DNA of 64,000 nt, taken from Thalassia testudinum. Taxonomy: Eukaryota > Streptophyta > Magnoliopsida > Alismatales > Hydrocharitaceae. Where the stretch lies: positions 156,166,501-156,230,500 of the forward strand of contig JAZHRO010000063.1 of assembly GCA_037157565.1 (NCBI GenBank), read 5' to 3'. Below, in pieces: positions 17,914 to 30,606 of the stretch. Below the pieces are notes generated by a model. That model saw nothing but the letters and a program-made list of their open reading frames with translations. It did not search any database and was not told the origin of the DNA. How positions within the stretch are numbered: the first letter of the stretch is position 1; each line of letters begins with the position of its first letter. The position numbers were made by a program, and so were the translations under genes.

Positions 17914-20900
17914 TCAAGAGGAATGGAGGGTAAAGGATGACTCAGTCAGATCTATATCGGTCATGTCAATGAACGGCTTGAGTCTCTGCCCGTTCACGAC
18001 AAAGGGTTCAGAATCGTGGCTGAGTGGGCTGATTTCAATAGCTCCATTTCCGAAGATTTGGCGGACTAGGTAGGGTCCGACCCACTTGGATCTTAGCTTT
18101 CCCGGGAATAGTTTGAGTCGAGCATTAAAGAGTAAAACTTTTTGACCAGGATGAAAGACCTTTCTAGAAATGTGTTTGTCGTGAAAAGCTTTAACCCGTT
18201 CTTTGTAAATTCGCGAGTTCTCATACGTGTCGTGGCGTAATTCATCGATCTCGCTCATTTGAAATCTTCTGTGGGTTCCAGCCTTAGAAAGGTCGAGATT
18301 ACAGGTCCGTACTGCCCAATAGGCTTTATGCTCCAATTCGACGGGGAGGTGACATGCCTTCCCGTACACTAGTCTGAAGGGAGACATTCCTAATTGGGTC
18401 TTGTGGGCGGTCTTATAGGCCCACAATGCTTCCGGAAGCCGAGAAGACCAATCTTTTCTATCAGGTCGAACAGTAACCTGAAGGATCTTCTTGATCTCTC
18501 GGTTAGATAACTCAGCTAGACCATTAGTTTGGGGGTGGTAAGGAGTAGAGATTCGGTGTGACACCCTGTATTTGGTCATTAGTGACCTGAACTGAGCGTT
18601 CGTAAAATGGGTCCCTCCGTCGGAAATTATAGCACGCGGAATCCCGAACCTTGAGAAAATGTTTTGATGGAGGAATTTTATAACGACTTTATGATTGTTG
18701 GTTCGGGTCGGAATGGCTTCTATCCACTTGGACACATAGTCAACTGCGAGTAAGATGTATTCGAAGCCATCCGAGTTCGGAAAGGGTCCCATGAAATCAA
18801 TCCCCCAAATATCGAAAATTTCGCATACCAAGATCGGCTGTAGAGGCATCATGTCTCTATGGCTCATGTTGCCCAGAGTCTGGCAACGGGGACATACCTT
18901 ACAGTGATCGTATGCATCCTTGAAAATTGTGGGCCAGTAGAAGCCACACTGGAGGACTTTCGATGCGGTCTTATGTCCAGAAAAATGTCCACCGCATGCC
19001 TGGTCATGGCAGAATGAGAGTATGTCTTTGATTTCCACTTCCGTGATGCACCGTCGGATTATCTGATCAGCACCAATGCGGAAAAGATACGGGTCTTCCC
19101 ATAGGTAATACTTGGCATCGGAACGCAATTTGTCCTTTTTGGCCTTCGACCAATCGGGCGGAATCTGATGTGATGCCAGGTAATTAACAATATCGGCGAA
19201 CCATGGAAGACTTGTACTGATAGTCAGGAGGTGCTCATCAGGGAAATGTTCTGTAATAGGTCCGGAAGGATCAATAATTTCAGAAGGAAGGCGGGACAAG
19301 TGATCAGCTACTACATTTTGCTTTCCCGCCTTGTCACGAATCTCGAGGTCAAATTCTTGCAATAGCAAGATCCAGCGGATTAGTCGAGGTTTCGCGTCCT
19401 TCTTGGCAAGGAGATGCCTTACAGCTGTGTGATCCGAGTATACGATAATACGGGAACCCAGGAGGTATGATCTGAATTTTTCCAGGGCAAATACTACGGC
19501 TAGCAGCTCTTTCTCAGTAACCGTATAGTTACGCTGAGCCTCATCCAGTGTTTTGCTAGCGTAGTAAATGACCACAGGTATCCCGTCAATTTTCTGCCCC
19601 AAAACCGCTCCTACAGCAAAGTCAGATGCATCGCACATGATCTCAAAGGGTTGAGACCAATCAGGGGACTGTAGGATTGGGGCCTGGGTGACTCGGTCAC
19701 GTAGGATTTCAAATGCTTGAGTGCATTCCTTGGAAATTTCGAAAGGTACATCCTTGGAGAGAAGATTGGTCAGGGGGCGCGCGATCTTGGAGAAATCAGG
19801 GATGAATCGACGGTAGAAACCGACGTGCCCCAAAAAAGATCGGATGTCCTTAATCGAGCTAGGCATAGGGAGCTTGGAAATCAGGTTAACCTTAGCTCGA
19901 TCCACTTGGATGCCTTTCTCTGAGATTAAATGTCCCAGGACAATTCCCTCAGGCACCATGAAATGGCTCTTTTCCCAGGAAAGAACCAAATTCACCTCGA
20001 TGCACCGCCTGAGTATATGGACCAAGTGTTGGAGGCAATCGTCAAATGATTGTCCAAAAACTGAAAAGTCATCCATGAAGACTTCCAGATAATCACCTAC
20101 CATATCTGAGAATATGGCAAGCATGCACCGCTGAAAAGTTGCAGGTGCATTGCAGAGACCGAACGGCATCCTTCGGAACGCGTACGTCCCGAAGGGGCAG
20201 GTGAATGTGGTCTTTTCTTGGTCCTCTGGATGGATTGCCACCTGATTGTAACCGGAGTACCCGTCAAGAAAGCAGAAGAATCTATTTCCCGCTAGTTTCT
20301 CGAGGATCTGATCAATAAACGGTAGTGGGAAATGGTCCTTCTTCGTGGAGGAATTTAGTCTTCTGTAATCAATGCATACTCTCCACGAATTAGCTATTCG
20401 GGTAGGAATGACTTCCCCGGTTTCAGTCGTAATGATGGTAAGTCCTGCCTTCTTAGGCACCACTTGTGTTGGACTCACCCAACGACTGTCGGAGATCGGG
20501 TAGATGATCCCTGCATCTAACCACTTAATGATCTCCTTTTTCACGACCTCCTGTAGGTTAGGGTTTAGGCGCCTTTGCATTTCTCTTGAAGGTCGTGAGC
20601 CTTCTTCCGTGTAGATTCGATGTGTGCAGTATGAAGGGCTTATACCAGTTAAATCATCTAGAGTCCATCCAATGGCTCTACGATGTTGTTGGAGAACAGA
20701 AATCAAACGGAGTTCCTGGTCAGGTGTGAGTCGAGAATTGATAATCACAGGAAACGTCTGATTTGCATCCAAAAAGACGTATTTTAGATGTTCAGGAAGG
20801 GGCTTGAGTTCCGTGACAGGATTGTCAGCAGCAGCGGGTGGTTCGGGGTTTGTATCGGGAGTAATGGTAGGAGTCATAGGTGTGTCTAGATCATGTCCGC

Positions 20901-23610
20901 ACTCCTCTGTTAGCGGTTTTTGATTCTCTAGTGGTTGATCAGGAATAATCAGGTTGTCCTCTATATGCAGTTCATCAACCACGGCTTCGACATCACAAAT
21001 TTCCTCTATCACCCCGCAATTAATCCCTTGATGGGCCTTGAAAATGTCAATCTTCAGATTTTGATTCCCAAATTTTAATTCTATCTGGCCCTCTTCGCAG
21101 TTTATATTGGCCCTAGCAGTGGCCAAAAAGGGTCTCCCTAATATGATTGGTGTGTCCCTTGGGTTCTTAGGTGCATCCATGTCCAGTACTATGAAGTCCA
21201 CTGGGAAATAAAAATCTCGTACCCTAACAATGACATCCTCGAGTATTCCTTTGGGTGACTTGATGGATCGATCGGCTAACTGCAATGTCACCTCAGTGGG
21301 TTTAAGTTCAGATTCTTCAAGGTGGTCAAGGAGGGATGTAGGTATTAAATTTATGGAGGCACCTAGGTCTAGTAGGGCTCTATCAAGTTGGGTTTCACCA
21401 ATTTTACAAGAAATCAAGGGAGTTCCTGGGTCTTTAGCCTTAGGTGGGAGTTTGCTCAAGATGACAGAGCTGGCTTGCTCTGATAGTATGATTGGGTTCC
21501 CATCCTTGGTTCGCGGCTTACGTTTAGGTGTACATATGTCTTTCAAGAACCTTGCGTAAGCCGGTATGTGGCGGATTGCATCCATCAACGGGATGTTTAT
21601 CTGGACCTGTTCAAAGAGCTTGACCAGATCCTCCTCAGGAGCCACAGGTTTGGTTATCCTTTTTCCTTTGGTCAAGGCCTCAGGAAATGGGATCCTAGCT
21701 GGTTCCTCTAGGATAGGTCCAGGTTCTTGATCTGGGACAGTAGTATCTTGGATGACTACCCTAGGGTCTTGGCGATTATCGGGCTTGGAGTGGTTCGGAT
21801 AGTGTGGGTCTTGTGTTGTTTTACCACTGCGTGTTGTTACAGAGCTTAATCCGGCCTGACTTTGGTTTGGGTTAGGTAGGAGGGGTGGCTGCTGCTGCAA
21901 TTCTGCATAAGATGTTGACGCCTCCATCCCGTCTGGTGATGGAGTAGGAGGGGCCTGATAAATCAAATGTGCGTGGCCTGGATTTGGATTCATAACGCGC
22001 CTCTGGGTCGGCACGTTATTTGGGTTGGGCAGAGGTTGCGAAGGAAGGGTGCCAGGTTGGCGAGAATTTGCCATCTGGGCCAGTTGGTTGCGAACCTCTG
22101 TGATCTCGTCCTTGTGCTGTTTTTGCATCGCCGCATTCGTCTTTTGAATGTCAGCCAGTGTTTGAAGGATAAGAGTCAGTTGATCCTGATTTTGCCCGGA
22201 TTGGTAGGTGGGATTGGGCCGAGGCTGAGGCGGCTGATATGGACGAGGAGCTTGTGGGCGGGGTTGATATGGTGGTTTTTGAGAATTTCCTGCCCACTGA
22301 AAGTTAGGATGATTTCGCCATCCAGGGTTGTAGGTATTGGAGTATGGGTCATTCTGGATGGCGTTGAGGTCCTCGCAGTTCTGAGGAACCTCAGGAAAGT
22401 CAGAATACGAGGGTTCAGAGTTCCCCCAACTCGAATAGAAGGGATCAGAGGTTACTCCGGTCCGAGAGGTAGACGGGGGTGGATATGGGTCCATCCCCTT
22501 GGCAGGTTGGTGATAGATGTTTTGCACTGTTTCCCTTGCCAGAGGAGGTCGTGTAAAAGAATTTTGTGCAGAGGTGGCTTGCTGCAAATGTCGTGTTAGC
22601 TCGTCCACCTTCTTTTCTATGATAGAGACCTTGTCCAACCGACTGGCCATCAGTTCCAGGTTGACAGAAGTGGACAGGTCCTGCGTCTCATGTGTCCCTC
22701 TTAGATTCGTCGATGCGCGGGCATTCGTCCTGTCGAATAAGCCCAAGGAGTCATTGTTTATGGAGTTCTCGCACATGTTTTCGAGAATCTCCCATACCGT
22801 GTCCTCGTGTTGGCCCATGATGTTTCCTCCACATGTTGCATTAACGAATAGACGAATATCCTCACGGAGTCCCTGGTAAAAAGACTGGACTTGTTCCCAC
22901 TTAGGAACTCCGTGATGGGGGCACTTTCGCATGAGATCTAGGAATCGATCCCAAGCTTCATGAAGAGGTTCTCCCGGTTGTTGAGTGAAATGAGTGATCT
23001 GGTGGCGCAAGGCATTTGTCCGGCCAACAGGGAAGAATTTTTTCAAAAATTCGGACTGTAATTCCTCCCAAGTGTTGATCGGGCGGGTCTGAGTCTGATA
23101 CCAGTGTGCAGCCTTGTCCAAGAGGGAGAACGAAAACATTTTCATGAGTAGGATATCCCGGTTTTGTACATCTGACCCGAAGGTCTGGGCCAAATGCTTG
23201 AGTTGTTTAATGTGTTGGAATGGATCCTCCGAGTTAAGCCCATGGAACTTCGGTATGGCATGAATCATATTGGGCTTCAGATCAGAATCGGGTCCTCCAA
23301 TTGGGATTCGTACTCGGGGTTCGATTGCCACCGCAGCAGGATTATAGTGATCTCGCATCATAGGTCGCTGCGGTGGGTTTACAAAGTTCTGAAAGAGATC
23401 GTTCAAGCATTGAAGTTGGTGTTCAAGGTTATTCTCCTCTTCAATGGGTTGTGCCATGATGGGAGAAGAAGGGGAATCAGGGTCTGAGTCAGATGAAAGA
23501 TTTATGTGACGGGGTTGCTGCACAAACAAGGGCGTCGAGGCTTGGCCTCGACGAGAATGAATTTCTAAGGGAGGTCTTAAAGGTGGTCTTAAGGACCTCC
23601 TACCGAACAT
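17914..23610 (-). CDS. gag-pol polyprotein of D' (Athila-like)
   Basis: 1898 codons in one frame, no internal stop. Gag domain about residues 115-290, then a Pro/Gln-rich linker with the [10 protein letters not shown] motif; I see no CCHC knuckle. Aspartic protease around D748 in DLGAS (rather than DTGA). Reverse transcriptase with FMDD at 1178-1181. RNase H with a catalytic Asp near 1327. Integrase with an HHCC zinc finger from about H1535 and a catalytic triad D1605, D1664, E1700 (35 residues between the last two), then a GPY-type C-terminus. The order RT, RNase H, integrase is that of Ty3/gypsy; lineage Athila from PBS, gag motif and protease form. It would supply particle, reverse transcription and integration functions to itself and probably to F. 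All key residues appear present. Start at 23610 is supported by the MFGRR opening shared with E. Confidence 0.93.
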   Translation of the reverse strand: MFGRRSLRPPLRPPLEIHSRRGQASTPLFVQQPRHINLSSDSDPDSPSSPIMAQPIEEENNLEHQLQCLNDLFQNFVNPPQRPMMRDHYNPAAVAIEPRVRIPIGGPDSDLKPNMIHAIPKFHGLNSEDPFQHIKQLKHLAQTFGSDVQNRDILLMKMFSFSLLDKAAHWYQTQTRPINTWEELQSEFLKKFFPVGRTNALRHQITHFTQQPGEPLHEAWDRFLDLMRKCPHHGVPKWEQVQSFYQGLREDIRLFVNATCGGNIMGQHEDTVWEILENMCENSINNDSLGLFDRTNARASTNLRGTHETQDLSTSVNLELMASRLDKVSIIEKKVDELTRHLQQATSAQNSFTRPPLARETVQNIYHQPAKGMDPYPPPSTSRTGVTSDPFYSSWGNSEPSYSDFPEVPQNCEDLNAIQNDPYSNTYNPGWRNHPNFQWAGNSQKPPYQPRPQAPRPYQPPQPRPNPTYQSGQNQDQLTLILQTLADIQKTNAAMQKQHKDEITEVRNQLAQMANSRQPGTLPSQPLPNPNNVPTQRRVMNPNPGHAHLIYQAPPTPSPDGMEASTSYAELQQQPPLLPNPNQSQAGLSSVTTRSGKTTQDPHYPNHSKPDNRQDPRVVIQDTTVPDQEPGPILEEPARIPFPEALTKGKRITKPVAPEEDLVKLFEQVQINIPLMDAIRHIPAYARFLKDICTPKRKPRTKDGNPIILSEQASSVILSKLPPKAKDPGTPLISCKIGETQLDRALLDLGASINLIPTSLLDHLEESELKPTEVTLQLADRSIKSPKGILEDVIVRVRDFYFPVDFIVLDMDAPKNPRDTPIILGRPFLATARANINCEEGQIELKFGNQNLKIDIFKAHQGINCGVIEEICDVEAVVDELHIEDNLIIPDQPLENQKPLTEECGHDLDTPMTPTITPDTNPEPPAAADNPVTELKPLPEHLKYVFLDANQTFPVIINSRLTPDQELRLISVLQQHRRAIGWTLDDLTGISPSYCTHRIYTEEGSRPSREMQRRLNPNLQEVVKKEIIKWLDAGIIYPISDSRWVSPTQVVPKKAGLTIITTETGEVIPTRIANSWRVCIDYRRLNSSTKKDHFPLPFIDQILEKLAGNRFFCFLDGYSGYNQVAIHPEDQEKTTFTCPFGTYAFRRMPFGLCNAPATFQRCMLAIFSDMVGDYLEVFMDDFSVFGQSFDDCLQHLVHILRRCIEVNLVLSWEKSHFMVPEGIVLGHLISEKGIQVDRAKVNLISKLPMPSSIKDIRSFLGHVGFYRRFIPDFSKIARPLTNLLSKDVPFEISKECTQAFEILRDRVTQAPILQSPDWSQPFEIMCDASDFAVGAVLGQKIDGIPVVIYYASKTLDEAQRNYTVTEKELLAVVFALEKFRSYLLGSRIIVYSDHTAVRHLLAKKDAKPRLIRWILLLQEFDLEIRDKAGKQNVVADHLSRLPSEIIDPSGPITEHFPDEHLLTISTSLPWFADIVNYLASHQIPPDWSKAKKDKLRSDAKYYLWEDPYLFRIGADQIIRRCITEVEIKDILSFCHDQACGGHFSGHKTASKVLQCGFYWPTIFKDAYDHCKVCPRCQTLGNMSHRDMMPLQPILVCEIFDIWGIDFMGPFPNSDGFEYILLAVDYVSKWIEAIPTRTNNHKVVIKFLHQNIFSRFGIPRAIISDGGTHFTNAQFRSLMTKYRVSHRISTPYHPQTNGLAELSNREIKKILQVTVRPDRKDWSSRLPEALWAYKTAHKTQLGMSPFRLVYGKACHLPVELEHKAYWAVRTCNLDLSKAGTHRRFQMSEIDELRHDTYENSRIYKERVKAFHDKHISRKVFHPGQKVLLFNARLKLFPGKLRSKWVGPYLVRQIFGNGAIEISPLSHDSEPFVVNGQRLKPFIDMTDIDLTESSFTLHSS

Positions 23611-24559
23611 GCACCGAAAGATGTGATGAGATTAGAAGGTGCTGGACCCAATCAAGACACCCAAGAATTGTTGGGTGACTATAGAGGTTCGGGGCAGATG
23701 GACCCCTGGATCAGAAGATCGTCCACCTGAGAAATACCTGGGCAGCCAGAGAGGGAGAGTCCCGTAAAGACCCCTACACGGTAGAGCGTCCCCACGGGTT
23801 ACAAGGTTTCCCCCACCCGACCTCTCTTGTCACTGCGGTTCCAGGTAAACCAGAATGGGGATCTTGACCTCTTAAGTCTACTTTTTTTTTATTTTAAGAT
23901 CAAGGTGCTTAATGTTCCACTTGAACTTTTAAGTATTTTGAGTGCAAAAGTGACCTAATATTAAGGTTGGTTGACCCGAGGGATCAACTTCACCTCTTGT
24001 TTCTTTGAGAGCTTTTAGGTCCTTCCTTTTATGGTTCAAATGGATTATCAGCCTGATTTGCTTAGGGTTCCTCTTGTATAAATCTTTTCAAACACGGTTT
24101 AGGCACACCTCTTTTTGGAAAGTTTGTTTTCTTTGTTTTAGAGAAGATGTGTCTCTAAAAACCCTAGCTTTGCAATCCCTAACTTGGCTCTAGTGGGTCC
24201 AATTTAGTTGCCGTAGAAATTAGCACCTAGGGCTCAATCAAGAAAGTTTTAGCCCTAGTTGCCTTAGTTGGATGAACAGATAAAAATATGTTTGAAATGA
24301 AAATCAGGCAACTTGATGACTTACTAAATATGAGACAGGTAGCCCTAAGTTGATTTCCCTGCTTTTTTTTTTTTTTAGATTGTGAGAGGGTTAAGAGAGA
24401 GGACTCATGGAGATTACCTGTTCCTTGGAGAGTCTGTTGTGCAGTTGCTATTCTTTCCTTTTTGTTTTGCTTTCACTGAATGAACACAGCAAAAGAGAGA
24501 AGTCAAGTTGGATATTAGATAGAAAAGTTGTACTCAAAAGTTTTAAAAGTGCCCGTTGC
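23611..24559 (-). other. 5' leader of D', with block shared with F
   Basis: Noncoding. The segment 23640-23879 closely matches 39370-39610 of F (same order and spacing: ...AAGAGAGGTCGGGTGGGGGA..., GGGACTCTCCCTCTCTGGCT...). It sits just upstream of gag in D' and upstream of the acidic ORF in F, and is the best candidate for a shared packaging or leader structure. A donor-like CAGGTAAT lies at 24413-24420. Confidence 0.7.
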
Positions 24560-24577
24560 TCCCCGGCAATGGCGCCA
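24560..24577 (-). other. PBS of D'
   Basis: Reverse complement reads TGGCGCCATTGCCGGGGA, one mismatch (G to A) to the tRNA-Asp PBS, three bases inside the LTR end. Confidence 0.85.
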
Positions 24578-24580
24578 AAA

Positions 24581-27231
24581 TGTTTGTCACGCTTTTGTGC
24601 GGTTTGTTAAAAGATAATATCTCATTGTAATATAGCCGCTAAAGCGTTCAAAACAAATAAAGATTTTTATTACTCGAAAACCGAAATATCCGAGGTCGAA
24701 CACAGGGAGCAATCTCAGTACTTTGTAAAACCCAAGAATACAACTGTTACATGCAAATATAATTGATTCAAAGAGTTTTTAGAAAAAGTAGAATTAGACG
24801 TCTGATTTATGTATAAGACGTCTTAAATGTGATCTTTCTTTCTTTCTTCCTTCTTCTCCTTTCTGCTTCTGTATCTTTCCTTCTGCTTTGCCTTTCTTAT
24901 CTCTTTCCAATCTTCCCTTGTCCTTCTTCTTCTCTGCGAAGACTTCTAATCTTTCTGCTTTCCTTCTCCTGCGAAGGCTTCTTTCTTCTTCTTCTGTCTT
25001 CTTCTTTGGCTTGCTTTTCCTTCTTCTGCAGCGGCCAAGTCCTTCTCCTGCGATCAGCCTGCCTGCACAGGAGCAAAACCTAACCCTTCTCCCTCTACCC
25101 GCGCGTCTCTCTCTCTCAAGCAATTCACTCAGAGCTGCTCTCCCAGAGCCACAGGCATTAATTGGGTCGGATCGTACCCGGGACCAGGCGCACCTGAAGG
25201 TGGTGTGATGCGCGAGGAGTGCGTAGGTCTAGGTCGGGTCGGATCCGCCAAGTCTGTGTGGTCAGGTCGCGGACGAGGCGGGTGTGGGGTCAGTGAGGGA
25301 CCTCACCCCTGTGCTTACTGAGGCGATAAGGGTATATCACAAAACCAATTTATAGTGTACCTGAGGTTTGTAATCCCACAATGTGGGACTAAAGGTTTCG
25401 TCCTTCCCTCACGCGCGCCCGCAGACTCTCGTGTGCAATTGCCCACACTGAAGGCCCTGCTGCTGCTCCAAGCTGAACTCAGTCACCTCGCAACACTTGC
25501 GAGAGGCTGCTGCACCTGCCGCCTGGGAAGCCTGACGCCTGCTGCTGCTCCAAGCTTCCTGCTGCTTCGGCTGTTAATGGCGGCCGGGGCGTTCACCTGA
25601 GATTCCACAGAACGGCCTATTGGCCCAATCAGAATAGCTGGAAACCTTCGCCGTGGCACGGCGAAGGCGGTGGGTGATGCTGCAGGTTGTCGGTCGGCCT
25701 AGGCGTGCGCGCCTAGGTCAACCTGTGGCCGGAGATGGTGGGTTGTTCGGGGGGTGGTTATGGAGGTCTGGAGTGGTAGTTGTGGGGTGGAGCGAGTTCC
25801 TGGTGGTGAGGCGGAACTCCCGAGGTGGTTGGTGAGTCGTGTGGAGTGGCGGAGTGGTGTGGGCGGCTCGCCGGAGTGCGGTCGGAGGCGAGGAAGATGA
25901 AGGCGGATAGGTACTGTCGAGGGGTAATCAAGTAAAATAGTTGGGGGAAAAGAGAGAGGAGAGGGTGGAGAACGTATCTGGGGTTGTCTGGAGGGAAGGG
26001 AGGCGGCGGAGAGGACGGCTCGTAACTGCCGTCGTCGGGGAAGAAAGACCCTGAGGGAGGAAGCGACGACGAAGACGAGGTCAGAAGCGCGCGCGCGGGG
26101 TACAGCGCGACGCGGGAGGAAGCGGCGGAGAGGACTCTGCTGCTAGTATGGCTGCAGAGCGACAAGAAGGAGGGAAGGAGGTCGCCGGAGCTTGTGGGTC
26201 GTTTGGCCGGAGATGGGAGAGGGAGGAATTTGGAAGGGATCTCCGTCAAAATCAAGCTTAGCCTCTTCGGCCGGAGTTGTGGGTTCTTATATAGGCGCTG
26301 GACTGGGTGTGCAGGGCGTGAAGGGCACGTAATTGCCTGAGGTTGGTCGCCGGAGATGGAAAGGAGTTAGGATACCCAAATCTCTCGTGCGTTCGCACGA
26401 GAGATTGAGTTCACACCAGCGATTGTAATTGACTTTATAAGGAAGGGAATTCCTCAGAGAATCCTCCTTCCATTTCTGGGAGGGAATCTCTGAGGGATTA
26501 GAGAGCAATCCCTCTCCGAACCTTGCCGGAGCTCGGTTCTGCCCTAGTAATGGCGGCAGGACTGGTTTGCAAAGGAGGCGAAGAACCTAGGGGGTTCTCT
26601 GCAACGGTATTCAAAAGATAGGGACCAATTTGTGATTTGGGTGTACTAAATTGCAAAGTAGGTCAAGATGACCCCTCCTTAGGTCCAAATTTTGGTACAA
26701 ACCTAATTTGGACCTAAGGAATCCAATGGAGAAGTTAGATTTCAGGTTTGACCTCGTTTGACTGGACATTTTGCGTAAAAACCCAAATTAGGTTAATTGA
26801 AGAGCTAGGACCCTAATCTAGGTCAAACTAGGTTCCAAAGGCCAAATTAAGTGTTCTAAACCCTAGAGTATGTTTTTCCATGATTTATAGAGGGTTTACT
26901 TGCTTTTTGTTCTGACCGGAACATTGTTAATTTAAGCGGGTCTGTTTTAGGGTTACCAAGTGTCATTTAGTTCTTAGATTGCACATGAACCCATTTCTGA
27001 TTGACTCAACCCACTTTTTATCTCATTTATACCATTTGACCTCTGTTTTGCCTCTGAGAAATCCCATTTACGTACTGCAATGGTAAAATTGCAATTTTAA
27101 CCTTTATTTCATGTTTTCTTCTCAGAGCACTTGTTCCTTCAGTTAGGCCTTCTTCCAGGTTATGTAGGAGCTTTTATCTTCTTTATTGGGTCAAAATGAG
27201 CTAGTTATGGCTCATGATGAGGCTCTCATCA
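24581..27231 (-). repeat. 5' LTR of D'
   Basis: 2651 bp, TGATGAGAGCCTCATCATG...TGACAAACA on the minus strand. TATATAA box 26287-26293; GACGTC pair 24796-24803 and 24816-24823. The promoter-proximal part differs from F while the flanking U3 and U5 parts are alike. Confidence 0.92.
26287..26293 (-). promoter_or_regulatory. TATA box of D' 5' LTR
   Basis: TATATAA on the minus strand in CGCCTATATAAGAACCC; presumptive promoter of the gag-pol transcript. Confidence 0.65.
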
Positions 27232-27236
27232 CGGTT

Positions 27237-27775
27237 CCGCCCAAACAACTCAATCAATTGGCCTGTTGCACCACTTACTTAAGGCACACAAAAAGTCTTA
27301 AACTAGTCAATTTTTCTACTCACTTATTAGTGTGTTGAGTTAGGGTGTACCGGATCCACAAATCAGATTTTGATTAAGTAGTAGAATCTATGTGAAGTGG
27401 TATGCCTTAAGTCGAGAGTTGTGGGTGTTTAATGTGTGTCACTTTTAGTAAATCCCACAAGAGAAGAGTATTTTTTTTTATATATGCGGGGATGAGATGA
27501 GTGGAGGTGGCAAACAAACAACCAAATCTATCCTAGGGTTTATAGAAAGCACCTAAGTTGATTTGGGTTTGAGTTATTAGTGTGGTGAAATGAAATCTAG
27601 GGTGGGGGTGGTGGAGGAAAACTTACAAATGTCTCTACCAGCACTTTACTCCAATCTACAACCTTCGGCTCCTCGACCGGGTTCCTATAAGACAATAAAT
27701 CGAAGAATAAAGATAGGTTAGAAAAATATGTAAGTAATGCGGGAAAACACAAGAAAAAAACCAAAGAGTGTTGCC
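27237..27775 (-). other. B leader, proximal part
   Basis: Noncoding sequence between the D' right flank and the B PBS. AT-rich, with a donor-like TTGTAAGTTT (about 27624-27633, minus). No ORF supported. Confidence 0.55.
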
Positions 27776-27793
27776 TCCCTGGCAACAGCATCA
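27776..27793 (-). other. Decayed PBS of B
   Basis: The minus strand reads TGATGCTGTTGCCAGGGA, differing from the tRNA-Asp PBS by a few G-to-A and C-to-T changes, the pattern expected from decay of methylated cytosines. It lies three bases inside the LTR end, so it fixes the right-hand LTR as the 5' LTR of B. Confidence 0.7.
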
Positions 27794-27796
27794 AAA

Positions 27797-29240
27797 TGAT
27801 GAGATGATTCGCACACGGAAAGGATTGGATTTTGGAAAACCCGTTGTCATAGTTTGATTTGTGAGAAAATTCGTCGATTAGATAAAATTTATAATCGAAA
27901 CTCGAAAAGTGAGTCCCAGGTCGAACACGGGGAGGCAAACATTTGGTTTTGAAAATTACACATTTTACTTTTATTTGTTTTTGTCGTTTTTGTCTTTACA
28001 AATTTTTTTAGTATTTTTAGCAAGCAAGAGATTAGGTCGATGAATTCTTACTAACTAATCTACTTGCAAAATATAAGAGAGAGAGAGAGAAATAATCACA
28101 TATATTTCTGAAACAAATGTTTTCTACAACTAAGAAAGCGGGAAAGATTACACTACAAAAGCAAAAAAAAAGATATAGGTGAGAGAATCCCCCTCGACGG
28201 TTGCTCAGAGGATGACTCACTCTAACGTCGCTTTGAGGAAGGCGGTGAGGAGCAGGACGAACGAGGACGGAGCTGGAGGATAGAAGGAGGGGCAGGACGG
28301 TGTCGCGGTGAGGATCTTCTTCCCAAAGGAAGGTGAGAGGACGGCCGTGGGATTCTCCATGAAGGGGGATGAGAGGAGGGAAAATATTTGGTTTTCTACT
28401 CTAGAAGAGCATCCCGGGCTTGGGACAAGCTCTCTCTAGAGCCTTGAAGGTGGTGAGATGAAGAAAAGAAGAGATGAAGAAAAATGGGAGGGGTAGGTGT
28501 CCTTTTATAGTGGAGGAAAGAATCAAATTCGTATACAGGACATTTAGTGATAATCATAAACGTTGCTGAAGATCCACCGCAAATGTCGTTGAAGACAGCC
28601 CACGCGCCCACCAACCGCTACGCTGGTGCACACTCCGCCAGCCAGTGTCGTGTGCCTCCGCGTGTGCACCCGCTGCACTGCTGTGCATGCGTGCCTTTGC
28701 ACACTCGCATGCATGCTCGCACTACTGTGTGTGTGCGATGGTGCGTGCATGCGCATGGGCGGCCTGGGTTGAGCCACGTGGCATGATCTAGGCCATCCAT
28801 CTTCTTTCCATTGTAGGGGTTGCTACAAAGGTCAGATTGTGTCTATTTTTGCGCAGTTGGGCTACGATCGTCAACTCGAATCCATCCGTGTGGTCGGATT
28901 TGTCGTTTGAAGCTCTGATTTACGTCACCTAGTCCCTTGATCATTGATTTTCCTTGGACATCGTATGGTGCTATGGGACTTCGATCAAGGCATTTTCGGA
29001 GGTGTTGGACTCCGATCGTTGTCTTGATTAGATTCGTACAGTCAGATCGTCAATTCAAGGCTCCTAAATAAATCTCCTTCTCACCTGACGACAAAATAGA
29101 CATGATTAACCTAAAATATACACAACTACTCTAAATGCAGAATGATGCATGCTAGGAAATATTTATAATATGGAATGCAAATCTAAGCCTATGAACATGC
29201 ATAAATAGGCATTTTAACCTAAATGGATGTGTCTACATCA
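27797..29240 (-). repeat. Right (5') LTR of B, minus orientation
   Basis: 1444 bp; the minus strand begins TGATGTAGACACATCC and ends ATCTCATCA. TATA box on the minus strand at 28503-28509. It aligns end to end with the plus-oriented left LTR (396-1368 and 9582-10025). Followed by ATTGC (29241-29245). Confidence 0.88.
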
Positions 29241-29738
29241 ATTGCGCGGACTTAAATGACCTAAATTAAGTTAGAACTTAGCATAATTGTAGTGTAATTC
29301 ATGCATACATTGCATCTTTCCTGTTTTATTTAGATATGCATCAAATAATGTTAATAATTAGTGCATCATTTGCATTGTAGGCAATAAGAAGCTTAGGAGA
29401 TGGCTTGAAGCTAGATCTGGAGTAGGGAAGAAGCTAGAGCTGCAGCAGAGCTGGAGCAGAAGCCTTGGAACAAAGAGGAAGAAATAATGTAGGGAGAGGT
29501 ATACTACTCTACTAAGTAGAAGTTTAATGTAGAGTTAAATTATGAAGAACATAGGACTTTTCCTATCCTTAGGATAGCCCTAGAGACCCTCTTAAACCCT
29601 AGCCACCCTTAGATCAGGTCACCTTATCCTAGGATACCTCAAACCATCATTCTAGCCCATATCTAGATGTCCAGATAGGTTGCTGGATATCCAGAGCCCT
29701 TAGACACAAACTACAGACCTCGAACCCAATCCTGCTGG

Positions 29739-29778
29739 AAAATTAGACGTCCAGACAAAGTGTTTGACGTCTAATTTT
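29739..29778 (+). repeat. GACGTC hairpin in C 5' LTR
   Basis: AAAATTAGACGTC (29739-29751) and GACGTCTAATTTT (29766-29778): perfect 13-nt arms around a 14-nt loop. The 3' LTR copy near 48873-48912 is mutated in both arms. Unlike A, D and F it lies upstream of the TATA box. Confidence 0.8.
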
Positions 29779-30599
29779 TGCAGAATTCCAAGATAGAACC
29801 TAAACTCCTCCTTGACTCAACTTTGGACATCCAAACCAAAGTTCTAGACTTTTGATTTTGAAGTATAAGTCGTCTAATTATAAAATCAAACGTTTGGAAC
29901 CCTTCTGTAATCCCTATTTTTGAAATCATGCTTGGATCTTGATTTCCTAAGCCTCTAAACCCAATTCTACACCCCAGGAAACCTAAATTAAGGTACCCTA
30001 AGCCTAGTACACCACCCAAAGACCCTCTTAAGAACCTAATTAGGTTCTCACTAAGCCCAATTGACTTGGATCAAGTCAATCACACTTCACCTAGTCAATT
30101 GGACTCATAGGTCCAATTGAGCTTGGATCTCAACCAACACAAGTCCAATTGGACTTAGAGAGAGTTGAATTGACTCAAGCCTGACCTAATTGGGTATCTT
30201 TTCTCCCAATTAGACATACATCCACTCAATTAAACTTGTGATAAGTTTAATTGCGCATTCACATTAGCATTAGGGCTTATAACCCTAATTCTAGGAGCCT
30301 AACTAAACCCAATCACCTAGACCTGTAGGACTCGACCTAGACCACTCAGACACCCACCTAGTCAAGCACACACACACCCACACACACACACATAGTTGCC
30401 ACCTCTAGAGTTCTCTAGAGCCTTCCAGAGGTGGCGCCACCTTGAAGACTAAAAATAGTCTTCAAGGAGTCCACAACTTACCTCCTTAGGAAGTGGATCT
30501 AAGGGAACGCACTCCTTACCTCTCTAGCCGCCACCTAAGCTTACCTCTAGAGAATTCCATAATTTTCTAGAAAGCCACTCCCTTAGTCGCCCAAGAGTC

Positions 30600-30606
30600 T
30601 ATAAAA
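30600..30606 (+). promoter_or_regulatory. TATA box of C 5' LTR
   Basis: TATAAAA in GAGTCTATAAAAGACCC; 3' LTR copy at 49733-49740. Confidence 0.6.

Larger units (their letters stand above)
13668..27231 (-). mobile_element. D': complete, apparently autonomous Athila-like retrotransposon
   Basis: LTRs at 24581-27231 (5') and 13668-16321 (3'), minus strand, flanked by CGGTG (13663-13667) and CGGTT (27232-27236), one mismatch. It has a PBS, a 0.95-kb leader, an intact gag-pol, a 1.6-kb 3' region with two polypurine tracts and a triple motif. The LTRs differ at a few dozen sites at most by eye, so insertion is fairly recent but older than A. Confidence 0.92.
396..29240 (-). mobile_element. Composite element B: one insertion with LTRs in opposite orientation
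   Basis: Flanked by a perfect 5-bp duplication, ATTGC (391-395 and 29241-29245), inside the C 5' LTR. The right end is a minus-strand 5' LTR (27797-29240) followed leftward by a decayed PBS and about 1.45 kb of leader and ORF start (27237-27796, 13221-13667, 10026-10473). The left end is the same LTR in plus orientation (396-1368 and 9582-10025). Both outer borders are therefore the U3 terminus TGATGTAGAC. A, D1 and D' inserted later. The body past the ORF start, and the expected minus-strand 3' LTR, are missing. Confidence 0.75.

Noticed and set aside
21967..22599. 210-codon plus-strand ORF opposite the D' gag-pol
   Set aside because: Shadow of the real minus-strand gene; it falls in the Pro/Gln-rich linker and has no independent support.
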